A DNA stretch of 32,995 nt from Shimia litoralis (lineage in GTDB: Bacteria > Pseudomonadota > Alphaproteobacteria > Rhodobacterales > Rhodobacteraceae), in contig NZ_SULI01000019.1 in the NCBI RefSeq assembly GCF_005518135.1, positions 29,631 to 62,625 of the forward strand, given 5' to 3'. Under the pieces are notes generated by a model. That model had not been told where the DNA came from. It saw only the letters and a program-made list of their open reading frames with translations, and searched no databases. The first letter of the stretch is position 1; each line of letters starts with the position of its first letter. The translations under genes and the position numbers were made by a program. Of the stretch, positions 1 to 7,872 are shown piece after piece.

Positions 1-23
1 CTTTCCTGAAAAGGGATGTTCCC

Positions 24-251
24 ATGAAATTTCTGGATAGAATGAGTTGGATCACAGTGGTCGCGGTCGCGTTGCTGTTGGGTTTGGCGCCGTTCACACC
101 CGAGCCGCATATCGTTGAAAAATTGCGCATGCTGTTTCAAGGAACTCTTGTACAGCCCATCGATTGGTTCGATCTGTGCCTTCACGGCGCGCCGTGGGTC
201 ATTTTGATTTTGAAGATAGTGCGTCAGGTCGCAAAAGCGTCACGTTCTTAA
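24..251 (+). CDS. Small conserved membrane protein, function unknown
   Basis: A 75-residue protein. An AAGGGA ribosome-binding site lies about 8 bases before the ATG. Residues about 8-27 form a hydrophobic segment (ITVVAVALLLGLAPF), followed by an amphipathic middle part and a second hydrophobic stretch near residues 56-66 (APWVILILKIV). The end is basic (RQVAKASRS), so two membrane passes with a cytoplasmic tail are plausible. I recall similar short proteins in alphaproteobacteria carrying a loose 'RND transporter' label, but nothing here is a transporter domain. The gene is convergent with the M20 peptidase gene, and a hairpin at 291-318 separates them. Coding is likely; the role is unknown. 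Confidence 0.6.
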   Translation: MKFLDRMSWITVVAVALLLGLAPFTPEPHIVEKLRMLFQGTLVQPIDWFDLCLHGAPWVILILKIVRQVAKASRS

Positions 252-290
252 CATGCATCGCACCCGTCAGGCCGGGAATGCTGGCCTAGT

Positions 291-318
291 GCCACCGCCC
301 GAATGGTCGGACGGTGGC
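291..318. terminator. Hairpin between convergent genes, possible bidirectional terminator
   Basis: GCCACCGCCCGA (291-302) pairs with TCGGACGGTGGC (307-318) around an ATGG loop, with one C-A mismatch. It lies in the short gap between two convergent genes. No run of T follows on either strand, so termination is inferred from position and stem strength only. Confidence 0.45.
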
Positions 319-337
319 CTTGATGTTCGTTAAAGGC

Positions 338-1711
338 TTACTTGGTGAGGGCGTCGAGAATGCGCGCCCAGCTTCGCGTGCCTTTGTGAAAGCTCTCGAG
401 GTCATATTTTTCATTTGGCGAGTGGATTTGATCGTCGTCTTTGCCGAATCCGATCAGCATGGCATCGACGTCGAGAATTTCCTTGAAATACCCCGCAATT
501 GGAATCGAGCCCCCGCATCCGACATACGCCGCAGGGCTTGGCCATTCGTCCGAGAGCGCCTTGCGCGCTTTTTCAAAGGCGGGGTCTTCAATCGACATCT
601 GTGACGCTGCCGAGCCTTTTTCGGTGCGATATTCTACGGAGAATCCCTCGGGCAGGCTGTTCTTCAGATATGTCCGGAAGGCGGTGCGAATGGCATCCGG
701 ATCCTGTGCCCCCACAAGGCGAAAGCTAAGTTTGGCCGAGGCTTGGCTTGGCAGTACGGTTTTGAAGCCGTCCCCAGTATAACCACCCCAGATGCCGTTG
801 ACATCACAGGTAGGGCGCGACCAGATTTGTTCAAGCGGCGTGCGATCCTGTTCGCCAGCGGGCGACTTGAGGCCAACATCGTTCAAGAAGCTTTGGTGAT
901 CAAAGTTCAGGCCCTGCCACTGGCTGCGAATATCATCGGACAGCTCTGGCACCCCGTCATAAAACCCGGGAAGCGTGATACGTCCGGTGTCGTCATGAAG
1001 GTCGGCGATGATGCGCGAGAGAACACGAATCGGATTCATCGCAATGCCACCGTACATCCCCGAATGGAGGTCACGATCAGGGCCAGTGATGGTAAAATCT
1101 TCGCCAAGCAGTCCCCGCAATTGGGTGGTGATGGCGGGGACTTTGCTGTCAAACAACCCCGTATCGCAAATCAATGCGATATCACTGGTCAGCTCTGCGG
1201 CGTTTTCCTTCATAAACGGCACCAGAGATGGCGACCCTGATTCTTCTTCGCCTTCAAAGAAAAAGCTGATTTTGCAGGGCAGGGACCCGTGAACGGCCTT
1301 CCAAGCGCGGCATGCTTCGACAAAGGTCATGAGCTGCCCCTTGTCATCGGACGACCCGCGACCGCGGATGACCTTACCCTGCGGCGTATCTTCGATAGCA
1401 GGATCAAACGGCGGTGAGTCCCAAAGCTCTAGAGGATCAACGGGTTGCACGTCATAGTGACCATAGAACAAGACGTGCGGTCCGTCGCCGTCGATATGCC
1501 CGATAACCATCGGATGTCCGGGGGTTTTCCGCTTTTCTGCTTTTACACCAAGTGTTTGCAGGTCATTCACCAACCAATCCGCAGCTGCATCACAGTCGGA
1601 AATATAAGCTGGGTCGGTTGATATGGACTGAATTTTAAGAAGCTCGATCAGGCGATCCGTCGCATCTCCGAGGTCGGCGTCAATACGGTCAAGTACGGTT
1701 TGCAATGACAT
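338..1711 (-). CDS. M20 family metallopeptidase (dipeptidase)
   Basis: A 457-residue cytosolic zinc peptidase of the M20 family, close to the usual length of about 450-470. The metal and catalytic motifs are in order: YGHYDVQP (His85 and Asp87), RGSSDDKGQ (the bridging Asp near 122), FEGEEESGSPSL (catalytic and metal Glu at about 155-156), CDTG, a dimerisation-domain RDLHSGMYGG, and the C-terminal metal His in QIHSPNEKY. The family hydrolyses dipeptides or short peptides with two zinc or cobalt ions; the substrate cannot be read from the sequence. There is no signal peptide. It is transcribed away from hemA, and the 219-base gap between them holds the FNR box, so that site could also affect this gene. 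Confidence 0.93.
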   Translation of the reverse strand: MSLQTVLDRIDADLGDATDRLIELLKIQSISTDPAYISDCDAAADWLVNDLQTLGVKAEKRKTPGHPMVIGHIDGDGPHVLFYGHYDVQPVDPLELWDSPPFDPAIEDTPQGKVIRGRGSSDDKGQLMTFVEACRAWKAVHGSLPCKISFFFEGEEESGSPSLVPFMKENAAELTSDIALICDTGLFDSKVPAITTQLRGLLGEDFTITGPDRDLHSGMYGGIAMNPIRVLSRIIADLHDDTGRITLPGFYDGVPELSDDIRSQWQGLNFDHQSFLNDVGLKSPAGEQDRTPLEQIWSRPTCDVNGIWGGYTGDGFKTVLPSQASAKLSFRLVGAQDPDAIRTAFRTYLKNSLPEGFSVEYRTEKGSAASQMSIEDPAFEKARKALSDEWPSPAAYVGCGGSIPIAGYFKEILDVDAMLIGFGKDDDQIHSPNEKYDLESFHKGTRSWARILDALTK

Positions 1712-1788
1712 TTTTGGGAGTCCCTCACATCTAAAAATGGGTGCATTTGGCGTGACCCTATCAGCACGCGTGTTGCTGTCCAGAAGTC

Positions 1789-1802
1789 TTGATGTAAATC
1801 AA
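1789..1802 (+). promoter_or_regulatory. Perfect FNR/FnrL box upstream of hemA
   Basis: TTGATGTAAATCAA is an exact match to TTGAT-N4-ATCAA, the consensus of FNR-type oxygen-responsive activators. A candidate -10 element, TAACCT, lies at 1824-1829 and predicts transcription start near 1836. That puts the box centre about 41 bases upstream, the classic class II activator position. FnrL control of hemA is known in Rhodobacter sphaeroides; the box is seen here, and the promoter assignment is inferred. Confidence 0.82.
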
Positions 1803-1930
1803 GGATGGCAAAGCGGCAAAATGTAACCTATCTCCACATGAGAAAGCGCGTTATATCCATTCATGAAAGTGAATGTACGGGGTGCAGGATGATGCGCACG
1901 CAGCCCGTTAAGGATTTTGGAGGACAGCCA

Positions 1931-3154
1931 GTGGATTTTTCCGCCAAGCTAGATGAGGCCCTGAATCGTTTGCACGAGGAAGGCCGATATCGGACATTTA
2001 TCGACATCGAGCGAGAGAAAGGAAATTTCCCCCACGCTGTTTGGAACCGGCCTGACGGAACGCAGCAACCTGTGACCGTCTGGTGTGGTAATGATTATCT
2101 GGGCATGGGCCAACATCCGGCTGTGCTCGAGGCGATGCACGAGGCGCTTGACGCCACGGGTGCTGGATCTGGCGGAACACGTAATATTTCCGGAACAACT
2201 GTGTATCACAAGCGCCTAGAGGCCGAACTGGCCGATCTGCATGGTAAAGAAGCAGCGCTCTTGTTTACCAGTGCATACATCGCAAATGATGCCACGCTGT
2301 CGACGTTGCCAAAGCTTTTCCCTGGCTTGATTATCTATTCGGATGCGTTGAACCACGCATCAATGATCGAAGGTGTGCGCCGCAATGGTGGTGACAAGCG
2401 CATTTTCCGCCACAACGATGTGGATCACTTGCGGGAATTGTTGGCTGCTGATGATCCTGCCGCGCCCAAAGTGATCGCGTTTGAGTCGATCTATTCGATG
2501 GATGGCGATTTCGGACCGATCAAAGCGATCTGTGATTTGGCTGACGAATTTGGCGCGCTGACATATATTGACGAAGTTCACGCTGTTGGCATGTACGGTC
2601 CGCGCGGGGCAGGTGTCTGTGAACGTGATGGCCTGATGCATCGTTTGGATATCATCAACGGCACGTTGGCAAAGGCATATGGCGTCATGGGGGGCTATAT
2701 CGCGGCATCGGCCAAGATGTGTGATGCCATCCGCTCGTATGCGCCCGGGTTTATCTTCACCACATCGTTGCCACCTGCAATTGCGGCTGGCGCGGCGGCC
2801 TCTGTCCGTCACCTCAAGACCGATCAGGAACGTCGTGATCTGCATCAGCAGCAAGCGAAAATTCTCAAGCTACGCCTTAAGGGGCTAGGTTTGCCGATCA
2901 TTGACCACGGCAGCCACATCGTGCCTGTTATTGTGGGGGATCCTGTACACACCAAGGCCCTGTCCGACATGATGCTCGATGAATTCGGGATTTATGTGCA
3001 GCCCATCAATTTCCCGACTGTACCACGTGGTACTGAACGGCTGCGGTTTACGCCGTCACCAGTGCACGGCCCCCGGGAAATGGATACGCTTGTGAACGCG
3101 ATGGACCAGCTTTGGTCGCACTGTGCGCTGAATCGTGCCGAACTTGCGGGCTGA
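1931..3154 (+). CDS. hemA: 5-aminolevulinate synthase
   Basis: Condenses glycine and succinyl-CoA to 5-aminolevulinate, the first step of C4-pathway tetrapyrrole (haem and, where present, bacteriochlorophyll) synthesis. It depends on pyridoxal phosphate. Family blocks: [15 protein letters not shown] near the start, [72 protein letters not shown], and the PLP lysine in [17 protein letters not shown] chose the GTG at 1931: a GGAGGA site (1919-1924) lies 6 bases upstream, and the resulting 407 residues match the family length. The frame stays open back to 1805, but that lies before the predicted transcription start. The FNR box upstream implies oxygen-dependent expression. Confidence 0.97.
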   Translation: MDFSAKLDEALNRLHEEGRYRTFIDIEREKGNFPHAVWNRPDGTQQPVTVWCGNDYLGMGQHPAVLEAMHEALDATGAGSGGTRNISGTTVYHKRLEAELADLHGKEAALLFTSAYIANDATLSTLPKLFPGLIIYSDALNHASMIEGVRRNGGDKRIFRHNDVDHLRELLAADDPAAPKVIAFESIYSMDGDFGPIKAICDLADEFGALTYIDEVHAVGMYGPRGAGVCERDGLMHRLDIINGTLAKAYGVMGGYIAASAKMCDAIRSYAPGFIFTTSLPPAIAAGAAASVRHLKTDQERRDLHQQQAKILKLRLKGLGLPIIDHGSHIVPVIVGDPVHTKALSDMMLDEFGIYVQPINFPTVPRGTERLRFTPSPVHGPREMDTLVNAMDQLWSHCALNRAELAG

Positions 3155-3166
3155 TCAAGGGGCTTG

Positions 3167-3184
3167 GTGCAATAATTGTTGCAC
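3167..3184 (+). repeat. Small inverted repeat after hemA
   Basis: GTGCAA (3167-3172) and TTGCAC (3179-3184) form a 6-bp inverted repeat around TAATTG, 13 bases after the hemA stop. It could be a weak hairpin or a protein-binding palindrome. No T-run follows, so it is not called a terminator. Confidence 0.3.
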
Positions 3185-3211
3185 TGTGTTACTTTAGCCT
3201 CAACAAAGGGT

Positions 3212-3243
3212 CCGATCCGAATCGGGGGACGATAACGGATCGG
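3212..3243 (+). promoter_or_regulatory. Alternative stem-loops in the rodZ leader
   Basis: CCGATCCG (3212-3219) is a perfect reverse complement of CGGATCGG (3236-3243). The same left arm can instead make a tighter hairpin, CCGAT (3212-3216) with ATCGG (3221-3225). The two pairings exclude each other and end about 21 bases before the RodZ-like gene start at 3265. The structure is seen; any regulatory role is speculative. Confidence 0.3.
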
Positions 3244-3264
3244 CATTGCAGTGAGGCGAACGGC

Positions 3265-4461
3265 ATGATCAGGCGCAAGGGACAGCGCGTAACCGACATC
3301 GTAGACGACGGACCGAAAGGCTTCGACGATTACGCCCTCAAGTTGGGCGATATGATGCGCGGCGAACGAGCGACGATGGGCAAATCTCTTTTGGATGTGC
3401 AGAGAGAATTGCGTATTCGAGCGTCTTTCATTTCAGCCATCGAAGATTGTGACCCCACAGCATTTGAAACACCTGGGTTTATCGCAGGATATGTGCGCTC
3501 TTATGCGCGGTATCTGGGAATGGATCCAGAGGTCGCATATGAGACGTTCTGTTTAGAGAGCGGGTTTGCCACTGCGCATGGGATGTCGGCCGATGCGTCG
3601 ACCATTCGCAAGCCGGATGCAATAGCGGCACCCGCAAAAGAACGTGATCCGTTTACTCAGAAACCGATGTCTTTTGCACCCGTTCAAGAGTCGATCCTGT
3701 CACGCATTGAACCGCAAGCGATCGGGTCCTCTTTGGTGCTTGTGGCGTTGATTGCGACCATTGGATACGGCGGCTGGAGCGTTTTGAATGAAATTCAGCG
3801 CGTCAAGCTGGCGCCGGTTGAACAAACCCCGGTGGTGTTGTCAGATTTGGACCCATTGAATGGTGCAGAGCTGGCCACAAGCACTGATGCGTCTACGGAT
3901 GTGACCGCTGCAGGCGTGTTCGCTCCGCCCTCTGATGCGTTGGATCGTCTGTATCGGCCTCAAGCGCTTGACGTTCCTGTGATGGTGTCGCGCGATGCGC
4001 CGATTTCCACATTGGATCCGGCTTCGTTTGGAACATTCACGCCAGTTGCTGAAGACATCCCTGTGATGACTGCTGCTGCTGATACGGTAATTCCTCAGGT
4101 TGTTGCAGACACGGCACCAGATGTTGTTCTGATGGCGGTGCGTCCTGCTTGGGTGCGGATCAAGGCAACAGATGGCACCGTGATTTTCGAGAAAATTCTG
4201 GACGCTGGCGAAGAATATACGTTGCCCACGACCGAGGAAGCCCCGGTTCTGCGCGCAGGCATGAGCGGATCTGTGTATGTGAAGCTGAATGGGGCGTTGT
4301 TTGGTCCAGTGGGTGAGGGCACAAGCACTGTGCGTGATCTTGCGCTTGATCTTGAAAGCCTGCAGCAAACCTATGATCTCGCGGATTTGGACCATGATCC
4401 CGAGCTGGCCAAGATCGTAGCACTGGCTGCTGCAAGCGATGTGGTCATCTCTCGCGATTGA
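3265..4461 (+). CDS. rodZ: RodZ-like helix-turn-helix membrane protein (DUF4115)
   Basis: A 398-residue protein with the RodZ layout. A cytoplasmic HTH domain spans about residues 24-90 (LGDMMRGERATMGKSLLDVQRELRIRAS, then FIAGYVRSYARYLGMD, typical of the HTH_25 group). One membrane helix lies at about 153-174 (IGSSLVLVALIATIGYGGWSVL). A long, low-complexity periplasmic linker follows, ending in a DUF4115-type beta domain (AVRPAWVRIKATDGTVIFEKIL and GMSGSVYVKLNG). RodZ links MreB to the peptidoglycan elongation machinery in rods; whether this version does so is inferred. The start at 3265 is the ATG just ahead of the HTH region with a GAGGCGAA site; the frame is open further upstream but overlaps hemA. 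The order RodZ-ispG is conserved in many proteobacteria. Confidence 0.82.
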   Translation: MIRRKGQRVTDIVDDGPKGFDDYALKLGDMMRGERATMGKSLLDVQRELRIRASFISAIEDCDPTAFETPGFIAGYVRSYARYLGMDPEVAYETFCLESGFATAHGMSADASTIRKPDAIAAPAKERDPFTQKPMSFAPVQESILSRIEPQAIGSSLVLVALIATIGYGGWSVLNEIQRVKLAPVEQTPVVLSDLDPLNGAELATSTDASTDVTAAGVFAPPSDALDRLYRPQALDVPVMVSRDAPISTLDPASFGTFTPVAEDIPVMTAAADTVIPQVVADTAPDVVLMAVRPAWVRIKATDGTVIFEKILDAGEEYTLPTTEEAPVLRAGMSGSVYVKLNGALFGPVGEGTSTVRDLALDLESLQQTYDLADLDHDPELAKIVALAAASDVVISRD

Positions 4462-4546
4462 TATGGGTGTTGCGCGTGATCGCGCATTGCCCCTTACGCC
4501 CAAGAGACTTACATAGGCCATGAACCTGATTTGGTGAGGGCCTTTC

Positions 4547-5665
4547 ATGTCGATGAATCATATTCGTCCGTGGCGTAATATCGAGCGCCGCAAATCCCGT
4601 CAAATTCATGTGGGAAATGTGCCGGTTGGTGGGGATGCCCCGATTGCGGTGCAAACCATGACCAACACCGATACTTCGGATGTCGCGGCCACCGTTGCCC
4701 AAGTTCAGGCGGCTGCCGAGGCAGGGGCCGATATCGTGCGTGTATCGACGCCGGATGCGGCATCGACCAAGGCCTTGCGTGAAATTGTGCGTGAAACGAC
4801 GGTGCCAATCGTGGCTGACATCCATTTTCACTATAAGCGTGCGATCGAGGCGGCCGAAGCAGGCGCGGCCTGTTTGCGGATCAACCCCGGAAATATCGGC
4901 GATGAGCAACGCGTCAAAGATGTGATTCAGGCCGCCAAAGATCACGGGTGTGCGATCCGGATCGGCGTGAATGCTGGCTCGCTTGAAAAGCATCTCTTGG
5001 AGCAATACGCAGAACCGAGTCCGGATGCGATGGTGGCCTCTGGCCTCGAGCATATCCGCATTCTTGAGGACAATGATTTTCACGAGTATAAAATCAGTGT
5101 CAAAGCGTCGGACGTCTTCATGACAGCCGCCGCGTATCAACAGCTTGCCGAGGTCACCGATGCGCCGATCCACTTGGGCGTGACCGAGGCAGGGGGCTTT
5201 GTCAGTGGCACTATCAAATCAGCCATTGGCCTTGGCCAGCTCTTGTGGATGGGAATTGGCGATACGTTGCGGGTGTCTTTGTCCGCTGACCCGGTGGAAG
5301 AAGTCAAAGTCGGCTTTGAAATTCTCAAATCTCTTGGGCTTAGGCACCGCGGTGTAAACATCATCTCATGCCCAAGCTGCGCGCGTCAGGGGTTTGACGT
5401 CATTAAGACGGTGGATGCGCTGGAAAAGCGTCTGGCACATATTCATACGCCCATGAGCCTGTCAATCATAGGGTGCGTGGTGAACGGCCCTGGAGAAGCT
5501 TTGATGACAGATATCGGGTTTACCGGTGGCGGTGCTGGATCAGGTATGGTGTATCTGGCTGGTAAGCAAAGCCACAAACTGTCGAACGATCAAATGGTTG
5601 AACATATCGTGGAACAGGTCGAACGCCGTGCGGCAGAAATCGAAGCGGCATCGCCAAAAGAATAG
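4547..5665 (+). CDS. ispG: 4-hydroxy-3-methylbut-2-en-1-yl diphosphate synthase (flavodoxin)
   Basis: IspG (GcpE) reduces 2-C-methyl-D-erythritol 2,4-cyclodiphosphate to HMBPP in the MEP isoprenoid pathway, using a 4Fe-4S cluster. The 372 residues match the short bacterial two-domain form: a TIM barrel ([35 protein letters not shown]) and a C-terminal cluster domain. The three cluster cysteines, Cys275 and Cys278 ([13 protein letters not shown]) and Cys310 ([10 protein letters not shown]), and the fourth ligand Glu317 are all present, each five residues later than in the E. coli enzyme. A GTGAGGG site precedes the ATG. It follows the RodZ-like gene by 85 bases and is convergent with the DsbA-like gene. 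Confidence 0.97.
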   Translation: MSMNHIRPWRNIERRKSRQIHVGNVPVGGDAPIAVQTMTNTDTSDVAATVAQVQAAAEAGADIVRVSTPDAASTKALREIVRETTVPIVADIHFHYKRAIEAAEAGAACLRINPGNIGDEQRVKDVIQAAKDHGCAIRIGVNAGSLEKHLLEQYAEPSPDAMVASGLEHIRILEDNDFHEYKISVKASDVFMTAAAYQQLAEVTDAPIHLGVTEAGGFVSGTIKSAIGLGQLLWMGIGDTLRVSLSADPVEEVKVGFEILKSLGLRHRGVNIISCPSCARQGFDVIKTVDALEKRLAHIHTPMSLSIIGCVVNGPGEALMTDIGFTGGGAGSGMVYLAGKQSHKLSNDQMVEHIVEQVERRAAEIEAASPKE

Positions 5666-5677
5666 AGTTTCAAGTGT

Positions 5678-5709
5678 CCCACCCGCGCCCCTTGTTGGGG
5701 GCGGATGGG
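5678..5709. terminator. GC-rich hairpin between convergent ispG and dsbA-like genes
   Basis: CCCA-C-CCGC-G-CCCC (5678-5691) pairs with GGGG-GCGG-A-TGGG (5697-5709) around TTGTT, with one mismatch and one bulged G. An alternative pairing, CGCGCCCC with GGGGCGCG, extends the right arm. The location between convergent genes suggests a bidirectional terminator, although there is no T-run. Confidence 0.45.
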
Positions 5710-5731
5710 GCGCGTTCATATCATTGTGCGA

Positions 5732-6481
5732 TTAGCGCGAGCGTTTTTCCGCAACCAGCGCGGTCATGCTGTCCAGAGGCAGATACCCACGCAGCAGTTG
5801 GTCTTTCATCACAAATGTCGGCGTCCCTGAAATCTTGAGTTTGCCAGCAAGGGCGCGGGTTCTCTGAATTTCATCCGTGACCGAAGGATCGTTCATTTTG
5901 TCTAGGATCGCTGTGGCATCCAACCCCATTGAGTCAGCCAACCGCGTGAGCGTTGTGGGCGTGATATCGCCTTTAAACGTGATCAGCGCATCATGCATGT
6001 CTTCGTAGGCGTCGTCTCCGGCAATCTGCTTGACGGCAATCGCAAAGCGCGACGACAGCAATGATGCTTCTCCCAAGATTGGGAATTCTTTGTAAATCAG
6101 ACGGATATTTCCATCGGCGGCGACCAGCTTTTGCACCTCGGCATGCGCTTTGCGGCAATATCCACAGCGATAGTCGACAAATTCAACCAGAGTGATGTCG
6201 CCGTCTAGGTTCCCGCCAACCCACGAATAGCCGTCGCTGAAAATATCTTGGGCGTTTGCTTGGACAAGCGCCAGATCATGGGCTGCGGCGGATTCAGATT
6301 CGCGCCGTTCGAGTAGGGCGACAGCCTCCATAATGACCTCGGGGTTATCTAGCAGATATGCCCTGATTTCCGAGCGAAACGCCGCGCGCTCGTCCGTGGT
6401 CATATCCCCAAGGTCAAAGGCCTGCGCAGGCACCGAGGCAAGGCAAAGCGCGGTTGCGGCGCTGGCGATGATCTTTAGCAT
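5732..6481 (-). CDS. Periplasmic DsbA-like thiol oxidoreductase
   Basis: A 249-residue secreted thioredoxin-fold protein. A signal peptide covers residues 1-21 (LKIIASAATALCLASVPAQA, cleaved before FD). A helical N-terminal segment (MTTDERAAFRSEIRAYLLDNPEVIMEAVALLE) resembles the ScsC/DsbA-type oligomerisation region. The thioredoxin domain begins near residue 95, with the redox motif CGYC at 106-109 (FVDYRCGYCRKAH) and the cis-proline loop GTPTF near 219-223. Such proteins oxidise or isomerise disulfides in exported proteins; the CGYC centre fits the DsbA/ScsC/BdbD group (Pfam Thioredoxin_4 or DSBA-like), but oxidase and isomerase cannot be told apart. It starts 13 bases after the M48 protease gene on the same strand, so the two are probably cotranscribed. 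Confidence 0.9.
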   Translation of the reverse strand: MLKIIASAATALCLASVPAQAFDLGDMTTDERAAFRSEIRAYLLDNPEVIMEAVALLERRESESAAAHDLALVQANAQDIFSDGYSWVGGNLDGDITLVEFVDYRCGYCRKAHAEVQKLVAADGNIRLIYKEFPILGEASLLSSRFAIAVKQIAGDDAYEDMHDALITFKGDITPTTLTRLADSMGLDATAILDKMNDPSVTDEIQRTRALAGKLKISGTPTFVMKDQLLRGYLPLDSMTALVAEKRSR

Positions 6482-6494
6482 GTGTGGTTCTCCA

Positions 6495-7850
6495 TCATTT
6501 CTGGGCGCGTTTCGCGGCCCTCAATACATCTTCTGCGCGTCGCCACGGCCCTGATCCTGTCGGAAGCAGATGGCTGGCACGACGTGCGTGAATTTCTGCG
6601 TCTTTCAGACGCCCTTGAAAGGCATATCGCTCTGCGGTGGCCAAAGATGCCATGCCATTTTGACCTGTGTGCGCATAGGCCGCGCCCAGATCCCGCAACA
6701 GGCGCAAATCGCGAAAATCCCGCGAGCGCGCTGCCTCAAGGATTGGCAAAGCCTCTTCTGGATTGCCGGACACCAGCAAGGCCCGCCCATAGCTGGCCAT
6801 ACATAGCGCGTTTCCCGGGGCAAGCTCGGTGGCGCGTTTATAGGCCTCGACCGCGTCTGAGAAGCGGCGGCTTTCCAACAGAATTTGCCCCTTGAGCTCA
6901 TAATAAAAGGGGTCGTCGGGGCGTTCGGCAAGCGCTTGGTCAATCTTGGCGCGGGCAGAGGCGTGGTCAGGCAGCTTGTGGTACGCGACGGCTTCTCGCA
7001 TCAATGCGATGTCGCGCGTGGGGCTAGAGTTTGCACGGCGCAAGGTCCAGCTTGATGATCTCATAAAGGCGGATGCTTTGCCGCGGGCGCGCGCAAACCA
7101 GTATTCGGCGTCGGTTTGTTTATCAAAGGTGCCAGTGTGTGTATCCACATAGGTTTGCATGGCGCGAATACGATCGCGGGTTAAAGGGTGGGATCGCATA
7201 TAGGGGTCTTGCCGCGAAATATTCAGCATCTCTTGACCGCGAAACAATTCGTGCACCGATACGGCGCCCGAGGGGTCGATGCCGGCACGTGTCATGTATC
7301 TGGCACCGGAATGGTCTGCCGATGTTTCTTCTGCACGGGAATGTGCCAAGAACCGCCGCTGTGCCGCTGAATTTGCCCCGATGGCCAACCCGGCACCGAC
7401 CTCGGCATTTCCGGTCGCGGCTGCCGCCGCAAGTGCAAGCGCCATGCCCAGTCCCGCTGCCGATTGAACGTTGCCCATATTTGTGATGCGGCGTGCAATA
7501 TGACCGTTGGTGATATGCGCGGCCTCATGTGCGATGATGGCCTGTAGCATTTCTGGGGTATCCATACGCATCAACATTCCGAGGTGAATGAAGATATGCT
7601 GGTTGTCGATGACAAACGCGTTCAGGGACTGATCGTTGACCACAAGAATTCTGACGTTGCTCCCCAATCCGGCCGCGCTCAGGATTGGATCGGCGACGCG
7701 CGCCAAAGCATATTCAATATCCGGATCACGGATCAACGAGATGGCCCGTGCCGGCAATGCGCTCAGCATCAACATCAGCCCCAGCATCAAACCGAGGATC
7801 AAGCGCAGAGAATGGATTGACGGCGCAGCCGTTTCGCGGTGAAAGATCAT
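6495..7850 (-). CDS. M48 family metalloprotease with TPR repeats (BepA-like)
   Basis: A 451-residue exported zinc protease. The N-terminus (residues about 14-36, many Leu, ending in ALPARA) is a signal peptide. The zinc motif HEAAH is at 108-112 (AIIAHEAAHITNGH), and the third ligand is Glu175 in AEETSADHSGARYM. The second half (about 290-430) has at least three TPR units, such as DPFYYELKGQILLESRRFSDAVEAYKRA. This is the architecture of BepA/YfgC, which assembles or degrades outer-membrane proteins such as LptD. The ATG at 7850 overlaps the first possible start of the divergent aminotransferase, and no strong ribosome-binding site is visible. Starts inside the LMLGLMLML stretch are possible and would still leave a signal peptide. 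Confidence 0.88.
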   Translation of the reverse strand: MIFHRETAAPSIHSLRLILGLMLGLMLMLSALPARAISLIRDPDIEYALARVADPILSAAGLGSNVRILVVNDQSLNAFVIDNQHIFIHLGMLMRMDTPEMLQAIIAHEAAHITNGHIARRITNMGNVQSAAGLGMALALAAAAATGNAEVGAGLAIGANSAAQRRFLAHSRAEETSADHSGARYMTRAGIDPSGAVSVHELFRGQEMLNISRQDPYMRSHPLTRDRIRAMQTYVDTHTGTFDKQTDAEYWFARARGKASAFMRSSSWTLRRANSSPTRDIALMREAVAYHKLPDHASARAKIDQALAERPDDPFYYELKGQILLESRRFSDAVEAYKRATELAPGNALCMASYGRALLVSGNPEEALPILEAARSRDFRDLRLLRDLGAAYAHTGQNGMASLATAERYAFQGRLKDAEIHARRASHLLPTGSGPWRRAEDVLRAAKRAQK

Positions 7851-7872
7851 GGCGACACTAGGGACGAAAAAT

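Noticed and set aside
314-604. 96-codon plus-strand frame over the end of the M20 peptidase gene
   Set aside because: Shadow of the peptidase 3' end, no ribosome-binding site or recognisable protein.
3841-4548. Long open frame of 235 codons antisense to the RodZ-like gene
   Set aside because: It lies fully opposite a well-supported gene, has unnatural His/Cys/Arg-rich composition and no family resemblance.
4445-5173. 242-codon frame antisense to ispG
   Set aside because: Arg/His-rich shadow of a conserved enzyme gene; no ribosome-binding site.
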